A stretch of DNA of 64,000 bases from Trichomonas vaginalis G3 (taxonomy: Eukaryota > Parabasalia > Trichomonadida > Trichomonadidae), in the NCBI RefSeq assembly GCF_026262505.1, contig NC_067205.1:1860001-1924000 (forward strand), given 5' to 3'. Below, piece after piece: positions 37,738-48,946 of this stretch. The notes below the pieces were generated by a model. It was given only the letters and a program-made list of their open reading frames with translations. It did no database searches and was not told where the DNA came from. The first letter of the stretch is position 1. Each line of letters opens with the position of its first letter. A program made the translations under genes and the position numbers.

Positions 37738-40737
37738 TTAAACTGTTAAAACATTAGGTTCGTTATCATTATCATTAAACTGATTGTAGTTCTTCTTGCA
37801 CTTGATAAGGTAAAGAGCGAAAGACAAAATAACAAGTCCGAGAGCAGAGAAAACAAATGAAACCCAGACCAATGAATTTGATGCAACTGGTGAAGATAAT
37901 TTTCCATCACCACCGAAGCATGCAAACTGTATGTTCTGAGACTTGATAACTGTGTACATGGCCATATATACAGTCGACACTTTGTCATTGAGTGGAATGA
38001 GAGTCTGCTTGTCCACCAATGGAATTGTTTCCTGGCCATGCTCAAACAGGTTCTTGATCGGCTGATCGCTGACAATAAGGAATGCCAAATCCTGTATAAT
38101 AAACTGCATGAATGGTGGGTGTGAGTTCGCTTTGTTCGAGAAGGTGACTTTGTAGTAATTGATCTTTCCTTTCGTCAACTTGTCGCTGACTACTTTATTC
38201 AGCTGGACATCGCTGACTCTCGACTCGCAGTATGTTCCAGCCAAGTCGGCGCTGTTGCACTTGCAGAAGCCACTCTGGCACTCACCGTTGCAGTATGAGC
38301 ACTCTGATTTCTCAGTCTTCTTCAGGTCGAATTTGGCGAAGTCTTTGTGAGGGAAGCCTCCAGTTACTGTCAATGCGTAAGAAGGTTTCTGGTCGTATAC
38401 TTCGTAGTTGTTTGCAGTCACGAACACCTTGTATTTGCCGACTTCGACCTTCGCCTTATCGATGATAATTCTCTCGTTTGTGTTCAGGAAATCTCCAGCG
38501 TTGGAGTTAGGTCTGAAGACTTTTCCTGATGGAGAAACAACTGAAAGGTCCAAATCAGCTACAAGAGCGTTGTATAGAAGCTGTGCGTTTTCACCAAGAG
38601 ATAGCATGTCTGGAACTGGGTCGATGTACGACAAAGTAACTGTTAAATCACTCTTGTCGTTGTCAACTTGTATCTCGTAGTTGTGTGCCTCTTTCGGATT
38701 TATCACAACGTTGTCAACGAATCTGAAGCCGTATTCTTCGTATCTGTCGAATGGGAAGACATTGTTGAGATTTGGCATTCCGAATCCTTCAATGATGTTT
38801 GGCGTGATCATGTTGCTGATTGATCTGGCACTGGATATCGCAGTTGCTCTCAAGAGGGCGCTCGACGGCTTTACACTGCTTGAGTTGTCTTCCTTCAGAT
38901 CTCTGTAGTATCCGTTGGAGAAGAAGTCTCTGATCAGTGTGGCTGTGCCTGCCATGAGTGGTGTTGCCATGGATGTGCCGCTCATTGTGATCAGAGATTT
39001 GAGTGACCTCTTTTCCTCAATCTCTGGATCACCTGAGTCTGCACTGACTGTGAAAAATCCAGGCAGTATTACGTCTGGCTTGTTCTGGCCCTTTAATGTT
39101 GGTCCCATTGAGCTGAAGAACGCCGACTCCATCTTAAGCATGCTCTTCTCGTTTAACACTTTCTTGAGGCTGACTGTTGTGTCGTTCTCTGACAATCTCA
39201 TCAGGTCGTCGAATCCGCCGTGAAGTGTGAAGAAGACAGGAATGTCAAAGCTGATGCCGAGATGGTGGCAGAAGTTGTTGGCCTTTGTTCCATTGTAAAC
39301 AACACCTACAGCGCCGAGTCTGTCGAATCTGAGAGCAGCGTCGCAGATGTCGACGTAACTCCTGTTAGTTCCTGTGAACTTGATTGAGTCGAGAAGAATT
39401 ACTCGTCCCTTTGCCTCTGTCTCAGGGAGGTTCTCGAAGTCTGACATCTCTGCGAGTTTGATGTTCGACCACTTCCATGAAGGATCGTCTAGTTCGTTCT
39501 GGAGGAGAAGGGTGTTGTCTCCTGTCTTGTTGACACTGACTGAGACATATCCATCAGACGAGACGAAAGAGAGGTTCATCAGCTGGTACAGCTTCTTCTG
39601 CGCGGCCTCAGGCATTGTGGACGCTGTGACAGAGAGGACGTTCTTTGCGTCTGAAGGAGAGGAAATCGTCATCACTCCCTCCTGGCCGTCGTTGCCAGCA
39701 GCGAAGACATACAGGAAGTCTCTGACTGTGGATGCAGCGAGGTCGTACAGGTAAGAAAAGAGCGGAATTGGAGTGGAGGATCCCCAAGAGTTGGAGGAAA
39801 TGTGGCTGTCAACCTTCTCAGAAAGGTTCTTGGCCATGGTAATTGGGTTGAATGCGATGGAAAGACCTTGTTCACCAACTTTCGAGACATCTACAACAAA
39901 GAGTTTGGCATCTGGCGCCATGCCACGGTATTTGTTGATGGGGCATGTTTCACAGTCTGCCTTTCCGAGTATATTACCAGCACAGTGTGTGCCGTGGCCA
40001 GATTTGTCGTCTTTGTAGTCAGATGCGTTGTAGATCGAAACAATTTTGCGATGGTTGAGATCGAAGTTAAGGTTGTTTGCGTCGGATCTCGGTGCACGCA
40101 TCCTATCATCGTAGAAGAAAGGATGGAATTCATCAATTCCAGTATCAACCAAGTTTACGATTTGATTCTTGCCTGTAAGACCGAGATCATTGAATTTCCT
40201 CTTAATTTCGTAGCTATCACCTTCAAGAGTGCCAGCTGCATCTCCAGTCTGAATGAGGCCGGTGTTGAATCTATTGAAATATTTTAGTGGAGCAGATTTG
40301 AAAATAGGTCCGACACGGGGATCACGAAGTAAATGTCCTATGTTTTGTACATTTTCAACTTGAAAGATGTTAGTACTTAATGAATTATATCTAATTGAAG
40401 AATCTGATGGAATCCAATCATCAGAGGCAAGCACTATGAATGAGGTAGGAAAATCACGCGGCTTTTGTGAAAAATCGTAATCTAAGGAGTAAAGGTTAAA
40501 TGAAGATGGTTCCTCAAGTAACGCTTTTGCTTGTTTTGATGTTAGCTCTATCTTGCATGTTCCTTTTCTATCGCATCCATTTCCTTTAAAATCGATGTTA
40601 TACTTTTTTTGATAAAATTCAGTGTTAATTGTTTTAGTAAGTGCTGTAAATTGAAGCATAAATAGCCCCCCATTTACTGCTCCTTCATTTTTAATTGGAT
40701 TGAGTTTAGAATAATCAAAAAGGCTGTCTTTTATCAT
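37738..40737 (-). CDS. Membrane-anchored subtilisin-like serine protease (S8)
   Basis: The start is the ATG 40735-40737, preceded by TTCATTTTTCGAAA, a good initiator; the frame runs upstream without support. Of 999 aa, the catalytic triad is Asp198 (VDTGID), His248 (SGHGTHCAG) and Ser589 (GTSMATP), with oxyanion Asn349 (AAGNDG). A protease-associated-like insert lies between about 385 and 540. A beta-rich P-domain-like region, an EGF-like Cys cluster (CSYCNGECQSGFCKC) and a C-terminal transmembrane helix (about 962-985) with a basic tail follow. It is presumably surface or endolysosomal and type I; no clear signal peptide is visible at this start. Trichomonads have a family of such S8 proteases implicated in surface processing. 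The gene is GC-rich in codon use, suggesting strong expression. Confidence 0.93.
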   Translation of the reverse strand: MIKDSLFDYSKLNPIKNEGAVNGGLFMLQFTALTKTINTEFYQKKYNIDFKGNGCDRKGTCKIELTSKQAKALLEEPSSFNLYSLDYDFSQKPRDFPTSFIVLASDDWIPSDSSIRYNSLSTNIFQVENVQNIGHLLRDPRVGPIFKSAPLKYFNRFNTGLIQTGDAAGTLEGDSYEIKRKFNDLGLTGKNQIVNLVDTGIDEFHPFFYDDRMRAPRSDANNLNFDLNHRKIVSIYNASDYKDDKSGHGTHCAGNILGKADCETCPINKYRGMAPDAKLFVVDVSKVGEQGLSIAFNPITMAKNLSEKVDSHISSNSWGSSTPIPLFSYLYDLAASTVRDFLYVFAAGNDGQEGVMTISSPSDAKNVLSVTASTMPEAAQKKLYQLMNLSFVSSDGYVSVSVNKTGDNTLLLQNELDDPSWKWSNIKLAEMSDFENLPETEAKGRVILLDSIKFTGTNRSYVDICDAALRFDRLGAVGVVYNGTKANNFCHHLGISFDIPVFFTLHGGFDDLMRLSENDTTVSLKKVLNEKSMLKMESAFFSSMGPTLKGQNKPDVILPGFFTVSADSGDPEIEEKRSLKSLITMSGTSMATPLMAGTATLIRDFFSNGYYRDLKEDNSSSVKPSSALLRATAISSARSISNMITPNIIEGFGMPNLNNVFPFDRYEEYGFRFVDNVVINPKEAHNYEIQVDNDKSDLTVTLSYIDPVPDMLSLGENAQLLYNALVADLDLSVVSPSGKVFRPNSNAGDFLNTNERIIIDKAKVEVGKYKVFVTANNYEVYDQKPSYALTVTGGFPHKDFAKFDLKKTEKSECSYCNGECQSGFCKCNSADLAGTYCESRVSDVQLNKVVSDKLTKGKINYYKVTFSNKANSHPPFMQFIIQDLAFLIVSDQPIKNLFEHGQETIPLVDKQTLIPLNDKVSTVYMAMYTVIKSQNIQFACFGGDGKLSSPVASNSLVWVSFVFSALGLVILSFALYLIKCKKNYNQFNDNDNEPNVLTV

Positions 40738-41124
40738 TTTCGAAAAATGAACTTCACAAATGTCGATCAGAAAAAATCGGATATTCATATAGAATTCTTG
40801 AGGTGAAAAATATGGTGGAATGTTAAACTTATTATGTGATCATTAATAACAGTTATTTGACGGAGCTCTCAAATTTTATCATGATGTTATATCACATCAG
40901 AAAAATAACTAGAAGAAAACCGTAGTACAAATTAGACTTGATGTCCATACTGTTATGTGTATGTTTGAACATATACAATATAGGCGACATTGATGATTTC
41001 GAAATTATTTTTAATCATAAAAACTTCGCAAGACCTTTTGTCCTGTTCCTTCTTCTCTTAAACTTCGCAAGTCTTTTTGGATAACTCATAATTTTGAAGT
41101 GATTCTCAAGCTTATGATTATTAA
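40738..41124. other. AT-rich spacer
   Basis: Upstream of the subtilisin gene, no feature beyond its initiator is recognised; the dispersed repeat begins near 41125. Confidence 0.5.
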
Positions 41125-42585
41125 GGTACAGACACTCCCTTCTAACCAAAATTTTGGCATTAAACTCCATCTGCAGGCTATACATATTATGCATATGTAG
41201 AATACGTAGTTTGGGGAAAATCGGCAAATTCAATCTAGAGTTATATAATCATCCAGAATTATCGAGAAAAATCTCTTAAATGTCACGATAGTACAATCCA
41301 GTACAAGTAGAATATCAGTACCATATCATAAAACGAATTATATATTATTATAATGCCGTAAATTTGATTCAATTGACAATATTGGTATAAAATTGAAGCT
41401 TACTTTATCATGCACGTAGTACTAACATGTTCAAGGATCTCATATGTCTACTACAATTTTAGCATTGCATGTTGAAACATGTAATATGAAAATAAATAGA
41501 CTAAAAATATGTTTTATACTCTTTTCTTCGGCGTATTTTGCTGATTTAGCTCATATTTGTGAACATTATAATACATTTGTTATAAAATTACATATTAATT
41601 GGTATGATATTTGTGATCAAAAATATGACTATAAAATAAACATATAACTCATCATATTATATGTTATTAAATAAAGTTGCGATACTCTTTCTGTTCTGGG
41701 TCATAGTTGAAAATTCCAAAAAAAATTCAAAAAAAGAAAAATGAAAATCAAATATTTAATTTTTCAGATGAAAAAATAGATTTTGAATATTTTTTGGAAA
41801 ACCAACTTGTTGTATTATTATCCAAACTTTGAAGTTCAATCCTTTTGAAGTGCAAAATTGCAATTTTTTTTGATTCTAATATTAAATTTTTTCATTCTTC
41901 AACTTCAAGCTGATCAAATCTCAGAAATTATGATAAACATGATATATATCATACAAATTGCAGGTAAATTAATAATGATTTTATTTCATCAACAACAAGT
42001 CAATAGAATAAATGTATCTAGGTGTATTCGTAAATTTCTAGTAATTGTTATTGATTATGATATCAAACAATAACAGTGTGATAAGATTTCAAATTTCAAT
42101 TTGGAATAAACCTCATGAAATCCAAGTAATTGTTGGGCAAACAAATATAATTTGGTAAGAAAAGTCAAAACACTTCCACAAAACTGCACCAATGCATTTT
42201 AACATCGCAAATTAATCTCTACACAAAAATTGTATTGACAAATTTAATGTATATTTCAACTGTGCATTTGCCATTTGAATGCTATTTATATATATGATTA
42301 TCTAACAAAAATTTTGGCTGGATACTATCGAATCGAAATTTCATATTTTAATCTATACTTTTGTAAACTTAATTCTTGGTTTCAATCATTTTAGAAGCCA
42401 CCCTATTACTGTGAATAGTTTTTAACGACATTGACTGAAATTGTAAAATATAATCAATCCAAAGAGAGATCATTCGAGTTAACATCCTATTATATAGTAT
42501 AGGTTGCCATGTTTTGTTGCATTGCCCCATTGATGGCTTGCTTAATAAAATACATAGGGAGATATGATCCTTGAAAATACCCTAC
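41125..42585 (+). repeat. 1.45-kb dispersed non-coding repeat, copy B
   Basis: This matches copy A at 7770-9240 throughout with many substitutions and small indels. Examples are AAAATTTTGGC near 41148, ATAAAATTGAAGCTTA near 41387, AATCGAAATTTCAT near 42331 and AATACATAGGGAGATA near 42548. It ends about 90 bases before the next GT61 frame. No conserved reading frame is seen. Confidence 0.75.
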
Positions 42586-42678
42586 CTTTTATTATTTTTG
42601 TTTTTAATGCCGAACAGCATTTGAACCAAAAATAATCGTATGGTGAGAATTTTTTATATGAAAAAATGACATGTAAAT

Positions 42679-43992
42679 TTGTATTTTTACAATTCTACAA
42701 ATGGCAAAAATTTTCAGTCGCAAATTCCAAAAATTATCTTTCATTCAAGAGTAGGCTCGTTCAAGATTGTGGAGATAATTATACTCCTAATAATGTTATT
42801 CCCTGTTACAGATCCTATAAATATCATCAATATTCAATGCAAAACTCATCCTATTATTTATCAAAATCATCCTAAGGGATGGAAATGGTTTTACCAGCTG
42901 AATTACGAAGATTGTAATAGGTATTTCGATATTGTCAGCAAAAATGATACTGAAATTGCAAAAATGTGGCATAATGGCGAATTTTTCTTTAGAATGGATA
43001 TACCTGGAAACAGAATTTTTTATTCTATAGTATATGTAGCTGTTTTTAACTACGCATATCTATCTCGTGAGCCAGCTACTCTTGACTATGGACTCAAATT
43101 GTACGTTGATAAGCAACACGGCGAATATAAGCAGAAGAAAACTGTTGGCGAGTACAATATAGGCGTTTACGTTATTGATTTATTTGAAATGTTTGGACAT
43201 TTAATTCATGATTTTTTATGCGGTTTAATGTACATACCAAAAGAAGTAATTGATCAAGGTGTAGTTATGCTTGCCCCTACTGTAGGAAAATGTCTTGGCC
43301 AAATGTGGCTTGATGCTATTGGTTACGGTAATAAAATTAAATTATTGACTCTTAAGCAAGACGAGCAAGTTTTAGTACACAAGTTATACTATGTATCTAC
43401 ACTTATTTTTGGTCATGGTTGCACTATTGGCGGTTTTAGGCGTCTTCGAAATTTAATTTTTGATAAGTATAAATTAGATCAAATTAAACCTACAAAATTC
43501 CAAATAATTAATAGAATTGGAAAAGAGAGATTGATACATAATGTTGATGAACTTTTGGGAAATTTGACGTTATATTGTAAAATAGATGAAGGTGAGAAGT
43601 GGATCTATACATATCCGAACTCAACAGACATTAAAGATGTTGCTAAATTATGGTCAGGCACAAAACTTCTTATTGCACCTGCCGGATCTGGAATTTACAA
43701 CTCCGTTTTCATGGCTCCGCGAACAGGAATGGTAATAATGATGACACACAGAATTGACATGCCTAATTTCCATCTCGCCTTGGCAGGTGAGTTCTACATG
43801 ATTGGAGTCGGACATAAAAAGATGGGATTCAGATTTACAGAATATATTCCATGTTACGCGAAACTCATGGCAGAAATGGCTCAAAGAGTTCTAGATTGCA
43901 TGAAAGTTGGTAAGTACACTAACTTAGAAGGTCTTTCGGATCCCTACAGTGGTTACGCTTCACCTTATGGAGAAATTGAAGATTATATATAG
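42679..43992 (+). CDS. GT61-like glycosyltransferase, uncertain 5' end
   Basis: The protein has a hydrophobic anchor (VEIIILLIMLFPV) near the N-terminus, then the family blocks YNIGVYVIDLFEMFGHLIHDFL and TKLLIAPAGSGIYNSVFM. The open frame starts at 42679 without an ATG. The first in-frame ATG is at 42793, inside the anchor, whereas another frame has an ATG at 42666. A frameshift or lost start near the 5' end is likely. The C-terminus is affected too: the stop TAG at 43990-43992 uses the first two bases of an inserted MITE. The ancestral sequence would also have stopped at the same codon (TAA). Confidence 0.75.
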   Translation: MYFYNSTNGKNFQSQIPKIIFHSRVGSFKIVEIIILLIMLFPVTDPINIINIQCKTHPIIYQNHPKGWKWFYQLNYEDCNRYFDIVSKNDTEIAKMWHNGEFFFRMDIPGNRIFYSIVYVAVFNYAYLSREPATLDYGLKLYVDKQHGEYKQKKTVGEYNIGVYVIDLFEMFGHLIHDFLCGLMYIPKEVIDQGVVMLAPTVGKCLGQMWLDAIGYGNKIKLLTLKQDEQVLVHKLYYVSTLIFGHGCTIGGFRRLRNLIFDKYKLDQIKPTKFQIINRIGKERLIHNVDELLGNLTLYCKIDEGEKWIYTYPNSTDIKDVAKLWSGTKLLIAPAGSGIYNSVFMAPRTGMVIMMTHRIDMPNFHLALAGEFYMIGVGHKKMGFRFTEYIPCYAKLMAEMAQRVLDCMKVGKYTNLEGLSDPYSGYASPYGEIEDYI

Positions 43993-45272
43993 TCAGGAGA
44001 AAAAGGTGTAAACGGGGCAAAAAGGTGTAAACCTTGATATTTAGGAGCCAATATTAATATCAATAGTATAGTCATATTGAGTATATTTGGGCTGTGTATT
44101 CTAAACAAAAACTTAAAAATATGGATATTTAGATAATTTATTTTTTTTAAAAAAAAACTTAATAAGACTCAAAAAATCATTATTAGTAAATTAAAATAGT
44201 ATATAAACAATATCTTTATTCGTTTTCACCAATGAAACATACATTTCTTTGAATAAATTGCAAGAATTCTATTCTTGTTGGCTTTCATTAAGGCCATGTG
44301 TAAAAATATTGTTCTATTAATTTGATCCTTTGGGCTGTAACCGGTACAAATTGACTTCAGCGGGCATAAACCAAATAAATTTCGTTATTTGGCGTATTTC
44401 ATTGATAAATATTAAGGAAGATGATCCAAGTCCTCAGCAGTACCCTTACATTGAGTGATTCGGTGCTAATCTATCAAGGAAATCTTGAGTTGGAGTTGGA
44501 TAATCCAAAATGAAAAAATTCTAAACGTTCATTTTTATATAAGTTTTATTCCTTTCATCTTTAGATTAAGTTTGTTATATTTCAATGTTTCTATGTGTAA
44601 AATAATCCTATTTTCAAACGTTTGTGGAATTATAAAATTTGCAATTTCAAATTGCAATTCTAACATTCATATTGTAAGCAATATCTATACTCACCATGTA
44701 TACTTATATTGTTCATTATTGAAGTTTGTTGTTTAAATTTTAAATTGAATTTGGTATTATTGTGGTAAAAAATCAATTCAATTAATAATACGCAATGAGT
44801 AATTTTATTTTCTAATATGAAATCGATTTTTATGATTAAACTAAAAAAATACGCTTTCTCAATATGGTTTACACCTTTGTTGATATGCTATTTCAGTGTT
44901 CAAACTGCTCGATAGTTAACTCATATAAAAATGATCGAGCATTTATTAAATGCTATTATAGAACAATGCAATGGACTACCATTGAAATCAATATGCGTAA
45001 TTTTTATAAAATATTCAAGATTATTTGAGATTTTAAATATCCATTTTCTTCAAAGAATTATAATTGTTATAATATGGGGAAACTATTTATGTTATTATTT
45101 ATATATGTTATCATATAATAGCTAATATCTCATTATTAAATCTATTTTGAATTTTTGAACTAATCATACCTCCCAGATCGCACACATATGGGGACAATAT
45201 CTTTCCTACTTTTAGCCCTAAAGATTTAAGGTTTACACCTTTTTGCCCGGTTTACACCTTTTTCTCCTGACT
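43991..45272. mobile_element. 1.28-kb MITE-like element with 45-bp terminal inverted repeats
   Basis: The ends 43991-44035 and 45228-45272 are inverted repeats of 45 bp with one mismatch, starting AGTCAGGAGAAAAAGGTGTA and containing AAAAAGGTGTAAAC twice. The flanks ATATAT on both sides are a probable target duplication (TA or ATATAT). No transposase frame of coding quality is found inside, so the element is non-autonomous. A TA target is typical of Tc1/mariner-like elements. Confidence 0.85.
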
Positions 45273-45669
45273 ATATATAAAGTAGATAATAGATAATCAT
45301 GATTGCTATTAATTTTGTGTATTTGCATTTCGTAACCATTGAAATGATCAGAAAGTCATTTTTGCGAAGCTCAATTATACATGAAATATAAACGATCAAT
45401 GAATTGAAGGTAATAATTGATCAAACTATTTAAATAGATGAAAAGATTTTACATCTGGAAGCCATATGCAGGAGTTTCACTTCTATTAATTTTATCAAAT
45501 GCTCTTCAGTTCTATATTTTAGGAAATAATAATAGTTCAAGTTTTTTCAAATATGATGATGGCTGCTCCAGAAAATACAGATAAATTAAAATATATTTTT
45601 AAACATTCATGGTAAAAATAAAACATATAAAAAACAAATATATAAGTATATGCAAATAACTTCATTGCT
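45273..45669. other. Intergenic DNA
   Basis: No gene or repeat is recognised between the MITE and the phosphatase gene. Confidence 0.5.
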
Positions 45670-46899
45670 CTATATCATAAGAGAGTGTTTTCTAAGGGAA
45701 ACTGGCTTTTTGGTTGGATGATGAGATAGATTACTTCTTTGGTTTGGTTGTGAAGTAGAATGAGCAAGTGGAATTGGGTTTTTCCCACGCAGAGATCTTG
45801 ATGAAAGTCCAAGAAGCTTCGGAAGGCTTGGACCACGAAGGTCATTTTGATTAATTGATCCAGAAGTTTCAAAAGAGTGTAAATCTGTATCGTAAAAGTG
45901 TACCTGACTCCTTAGAATATAATTCAATGGTTGTTCGACCAATGTTGAAAGCTTTCCTTCTTCAATTATTGCAATTCCGGATTTGTTTCCATTTTTGCCG
46001 CAATAATTTGATGCGCTGAATACTGTTAGTACTTCATCAATTGTTCGTTCGATGCCTTCAAATGTAACTTGATGACCTCTAATAATTAATTCGATATTGT
46101 TTTTCTGTAAAAAAGATTGTGCAGCCTTTTGTCCAAATAAATAACCAACTCCACGTGCCGATGGCATAAATAGAGGAATCCCTGGCGCAGGGTCAGACCA
46201 AACCAGTTCATTTAATAAATCATTTGTAAAATTAATAATTGGTCGAGGTAATCGCTCAATTTGCTCGATTGATTCTGTTTCTTGTCCAATGCCTCCGTGT
46301 ATGCAAAGATATTTGTTGTCAATAATCGCAGCTACGGGAATATATCCAAAGCAATTCGAAAGTTTTTCAATAAGAGTTTTATTTTCTCCATATGTATTGT
46401 ATATTTCGTTTGAGAAACCGTTTGTTTCAAACATTTCTGGGAATTCATGGTTTCCTCTGATAATAAACACGTTCTCTGGAAATAAAATTTTCAATGTGAA
46501 AACTAATGTTAACGTTTCAAGAGAGAACTCTCCACGATCAACTATGTCACCCAAAAATAAATAGCGTGTTTTAGGTGGCAAACCATGCTTCGAAATAATT
46601 CTGAGCAAATCAAGTAAATGTCCGTGTAAATCTCCTACTATAAGAATTGGTGATTGAATTTTCATAACATTGTGCTCTGATTTCAAGATATCTGTGGTAA
46701 TTTCGATGATTCTTAATAAAATGTCTAAGTGAATTCTCGGTATTTTAAGTCTAACTCGGAGCTGTGAAAAGGAAGTTATATCATTAACTGAATAACTAGT
46801 GGATATTGAAAGTAGATTTGTTAATCGTGTAGAAAAATCTTCATCAATCATTTTTTTTTTAATTAATTTTGGGTAATCCCAAGAAAAAAGGGCATACAC
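45670..46899 (-). CDS. PPP-family Ser/Thr protein phosphatase
   Basis: The metal- and phosphate-binding motifs are complete and in order: GDLHG (about residue 88), GDIVDRG (about 116), GNHEF (about 149), HGG (about 201) and RGHQ (about 272). The SAPNYC box appears as SASNYCG (about 294). This places it in the PP1/PP2A/PP2B-like group, with extra loops relative to canonical PP1. The last 85 residues form a Ser/Pro-rich tail, possibly regulatory. Start choice: the ATG at 46899 has CATTTTTCAGGTGT directly upstream, a good initiator; the ATG at 46851 is the alternative. The gene is intact. Confidence 0.92.
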   Translation of the reverse strand: MYALFSWDYPKLIKKKMIDEDFSTRLTNLLSISTSYSVNDITSFSQLRVRLKIPRIHLDILLRIIEITTDILKSEHNVMKIQSPILIVGDLHGHLLDLLRIISKHGLPPKTRYLFLGDIVDRGEFSLETLTLVFTLKILFPENVFIIRGNHEFPEMFETNGFSNEIYNTYGENKTLIEKLSNCFGYIPVAAIIDNKYLCIHGGIGQETESIEQIERLPRPIINFTNDLLNELVWSDPAPGIPLFMPSARGVGYLFGQKAAQSFLQKNNIELIIRGHQVTFEGIERTIDEVLTVFSASNYCGKNGNKSGIAIIEEGKLSTLVEQPLNYILRSQVHFYDTDLHSFETSGSINQNDLRGPSLPKLLGLSSRSLRGKNPIPLAHSTSQPNQRSNLSHHPTKKPVSLRKHSLMI

Positions 46900-48020
46900 C
46901 TGAAAAATGGCAAATACTAGTTTCGGTCAAAATGTCCGGTATGTCTTTCCTCCCTATAATATACAGAAGTGACGTTTTTATCGAAGACCATTTTTATTTA
47001 AGAATATGAAAAACAGTGAGAGTTGAAAGATCTTAAAATATCTCAATTCAAATTTGGATAAAACCTTACTGAACATTACGAAATAGCCTAAAAATGAGTT
47101 CTAACCTTGATAAAGGGCTCCTTTCTCCACTTTCTCCTACATTGATAATTGGAAAAGCTTATTAGAATGTATTTCCAGACTCTTATGTCACTAGAAGTCA
47201 GAGTAGGGATATTTCTATCTTTAATGACCGAGTCTTGATGAGACTGTCCATGATAAGGACAATCTCCTTCATACTCGGTCATGAGGATGAAATTTGCAGA
47301 TTCTGACCTATGCTGAGACCAGATATTCATTTTTTCTCGTTCTTAGGGCCGGATTCTTTTCTTGGAGCCATAAGGACTATAAGCGAGGCCCTGGCCTCAG
47401 CAGAGACCAGTGCTTCGTATTTAATGCATCTCATGGCCGAGTTCCGCTGAGAAGTGTCTGCGATCTGTACAAACTCAGGGAACTCGTCTTTGAGGGATGT
47501 TAGCGAAACCCTGGTCTCCGTGGGGGCTAGAACCTGTAATTTGATGTATTTCAGGGCCGAGTTCCTACGAAACAGTCTATCATTTGGACGACCATTGAAA
47601 AACTCAGCCCTGAGGATTGATCTTGCATGATCTGGCCTCAGGAAAGGACAGAGCTCTGTAAGGACACTCTCACGGGACTGAATTCCTATCCGGCCGCCCC
47701 GAATCACGGCGTTCTCTGAGGAAACCGGTCCCGAGGATTACTTGCGAAACTCTGGCGTTTCCTGAGGCCAGAGCTTATGATTTTCATTCAGAGCCAAGTT
47801 CTTTTCGGATCGAGCCTAATGAGGACGACTGCCGAGGAACTTGGCTCTGAGGGGATGAATTGTGAGCTCTAGCCTCGATGAAGGCCAGAGTTTTGAAGGG
47901 AAGAGCCTATGATCAGTAAGCTCATCCCATCAAAACATTCCTTTAAAAATTGAATTAAAAAAATCTTTGACACTTTTGGTATACAATATCATATCTCCTT
48001 TCCTCTTTATTTTTGCAACG
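46900..48020. repeat. GC-richer intergenic block with inverted repeats
   Basis: Between about 47090 and 47930 base composition rises clearly above the surroundings. Short motifs such as GAGGCCAGAG, GCCGAGTTC and CTGAGGA recur in both orientations, including a perfect 13-bp pair (CAGAGCCAAGTTC at about 47796, GAACTTGGCTCTG at about 47841). Reading frames on either strand here look like consequences of low stop-codon density. It is probably a decayed repeat. Confidence 0.55.
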
Positions 48021-48946
48021 ATGTCGACGCTATATCTTTGGAATATTCCAAAGTATATTTGGCCTATCCAATTTAAACATAATATTTCTACTTGGAGGTT
48101 CAGTATTAATCAAGACATTTATCTTCGAGCGGACTTAAATATTAAATACTTCAATGGAACTCTTAATTGTCATCATTGCAACTTCACAGTCAGGAATGGC
48201 AAATCAGACAGCTCGCCTAGAGACTTGATCATCACAGGAAGCACAAAAAATATTGAAAACATCAATTTATTCATGCGAACACTACGACATACTGGATGCA
48301 AGTGTACGGTTGCAATCCTTGTTGATATGAAGCATTTCGCAAATTAACTAAAGAAATGATCTTAGACATTGAACTTTGTGGTGGCCAAATCATCAACATG
48401 GGTAAACCCGAGTTCACCATGTCGCATAATTACTACTCTCTTATATATTTGTGGGATTATTACATCGCGAAAAGAAATTTCCATAGATTTGATCGAATTA
48501 TGAAATGCGACATGTTTGATACTATATTTCAAGGCTATCCATTTAACGATGCCATCAAACCTGATAAATTCTACATGATAGAGGAAGGGAAACCTGTATC
48601 GTATACTTTTTACAATAATATTATAAACGATCTTGGAATAACTCCTAAAAATGAAGCCGTAATAGCATGTGCCGGAATTTCTTTTGGCTACGCTGAACCG
48701 TTTACGCGAGCACTTGATTTATTCTTTTCGTATTTCTTGTGGGACAAGGATTGGCACGACCAACATCTTTTCAATGTCATATTTACTTATGATTTGTACA
48801 AATATAACAATATAAATTTTGTTTCAATTCGGCCAAACGAAACAGTTAGACATTTGTATACTGTGCGTGAGGATAATGAAATTGGTTATATAACAGGCAT
48901 ATATAACAATAATACTTTTGCACAAATTATACACCATACCATGTAG
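48021..48946 (+). pseudogene. Glycosyltransferase of a DxxD type, one frameshift
   Basis: The first frame (ATG at 48021 to 48347) ends in VAILVDMKHF. The second frame (through 48356 to 48946) carries FDRIMKCDMFDTIFQGYPF, the acidic metal-binding loop of nucleotide-sugar transferases, and DWHDQHLFN near the C-terminus. One indel near 48340 separates them, and the combined length of about 308 aa is natural. A short hydrophobic segment at the N-terminus may be an anchor. It is not a GT61 protein. Whether the frameshift is real or a sequencing error cannot be told; a recent lesion is likely because the rest is well preserved. Confidence 0.75.

Noticed and set aside
38159-40287. Numerous plus-strand frames up to 161 codons
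   Set aside because: Antisense shadows of the GC-rich subtilisin gene.
44485-45125. Short frames of 64-83 codons inside the 1.28-kb MITE
   Set aside because: AT-rich low-complexity translations with no transposase motif.
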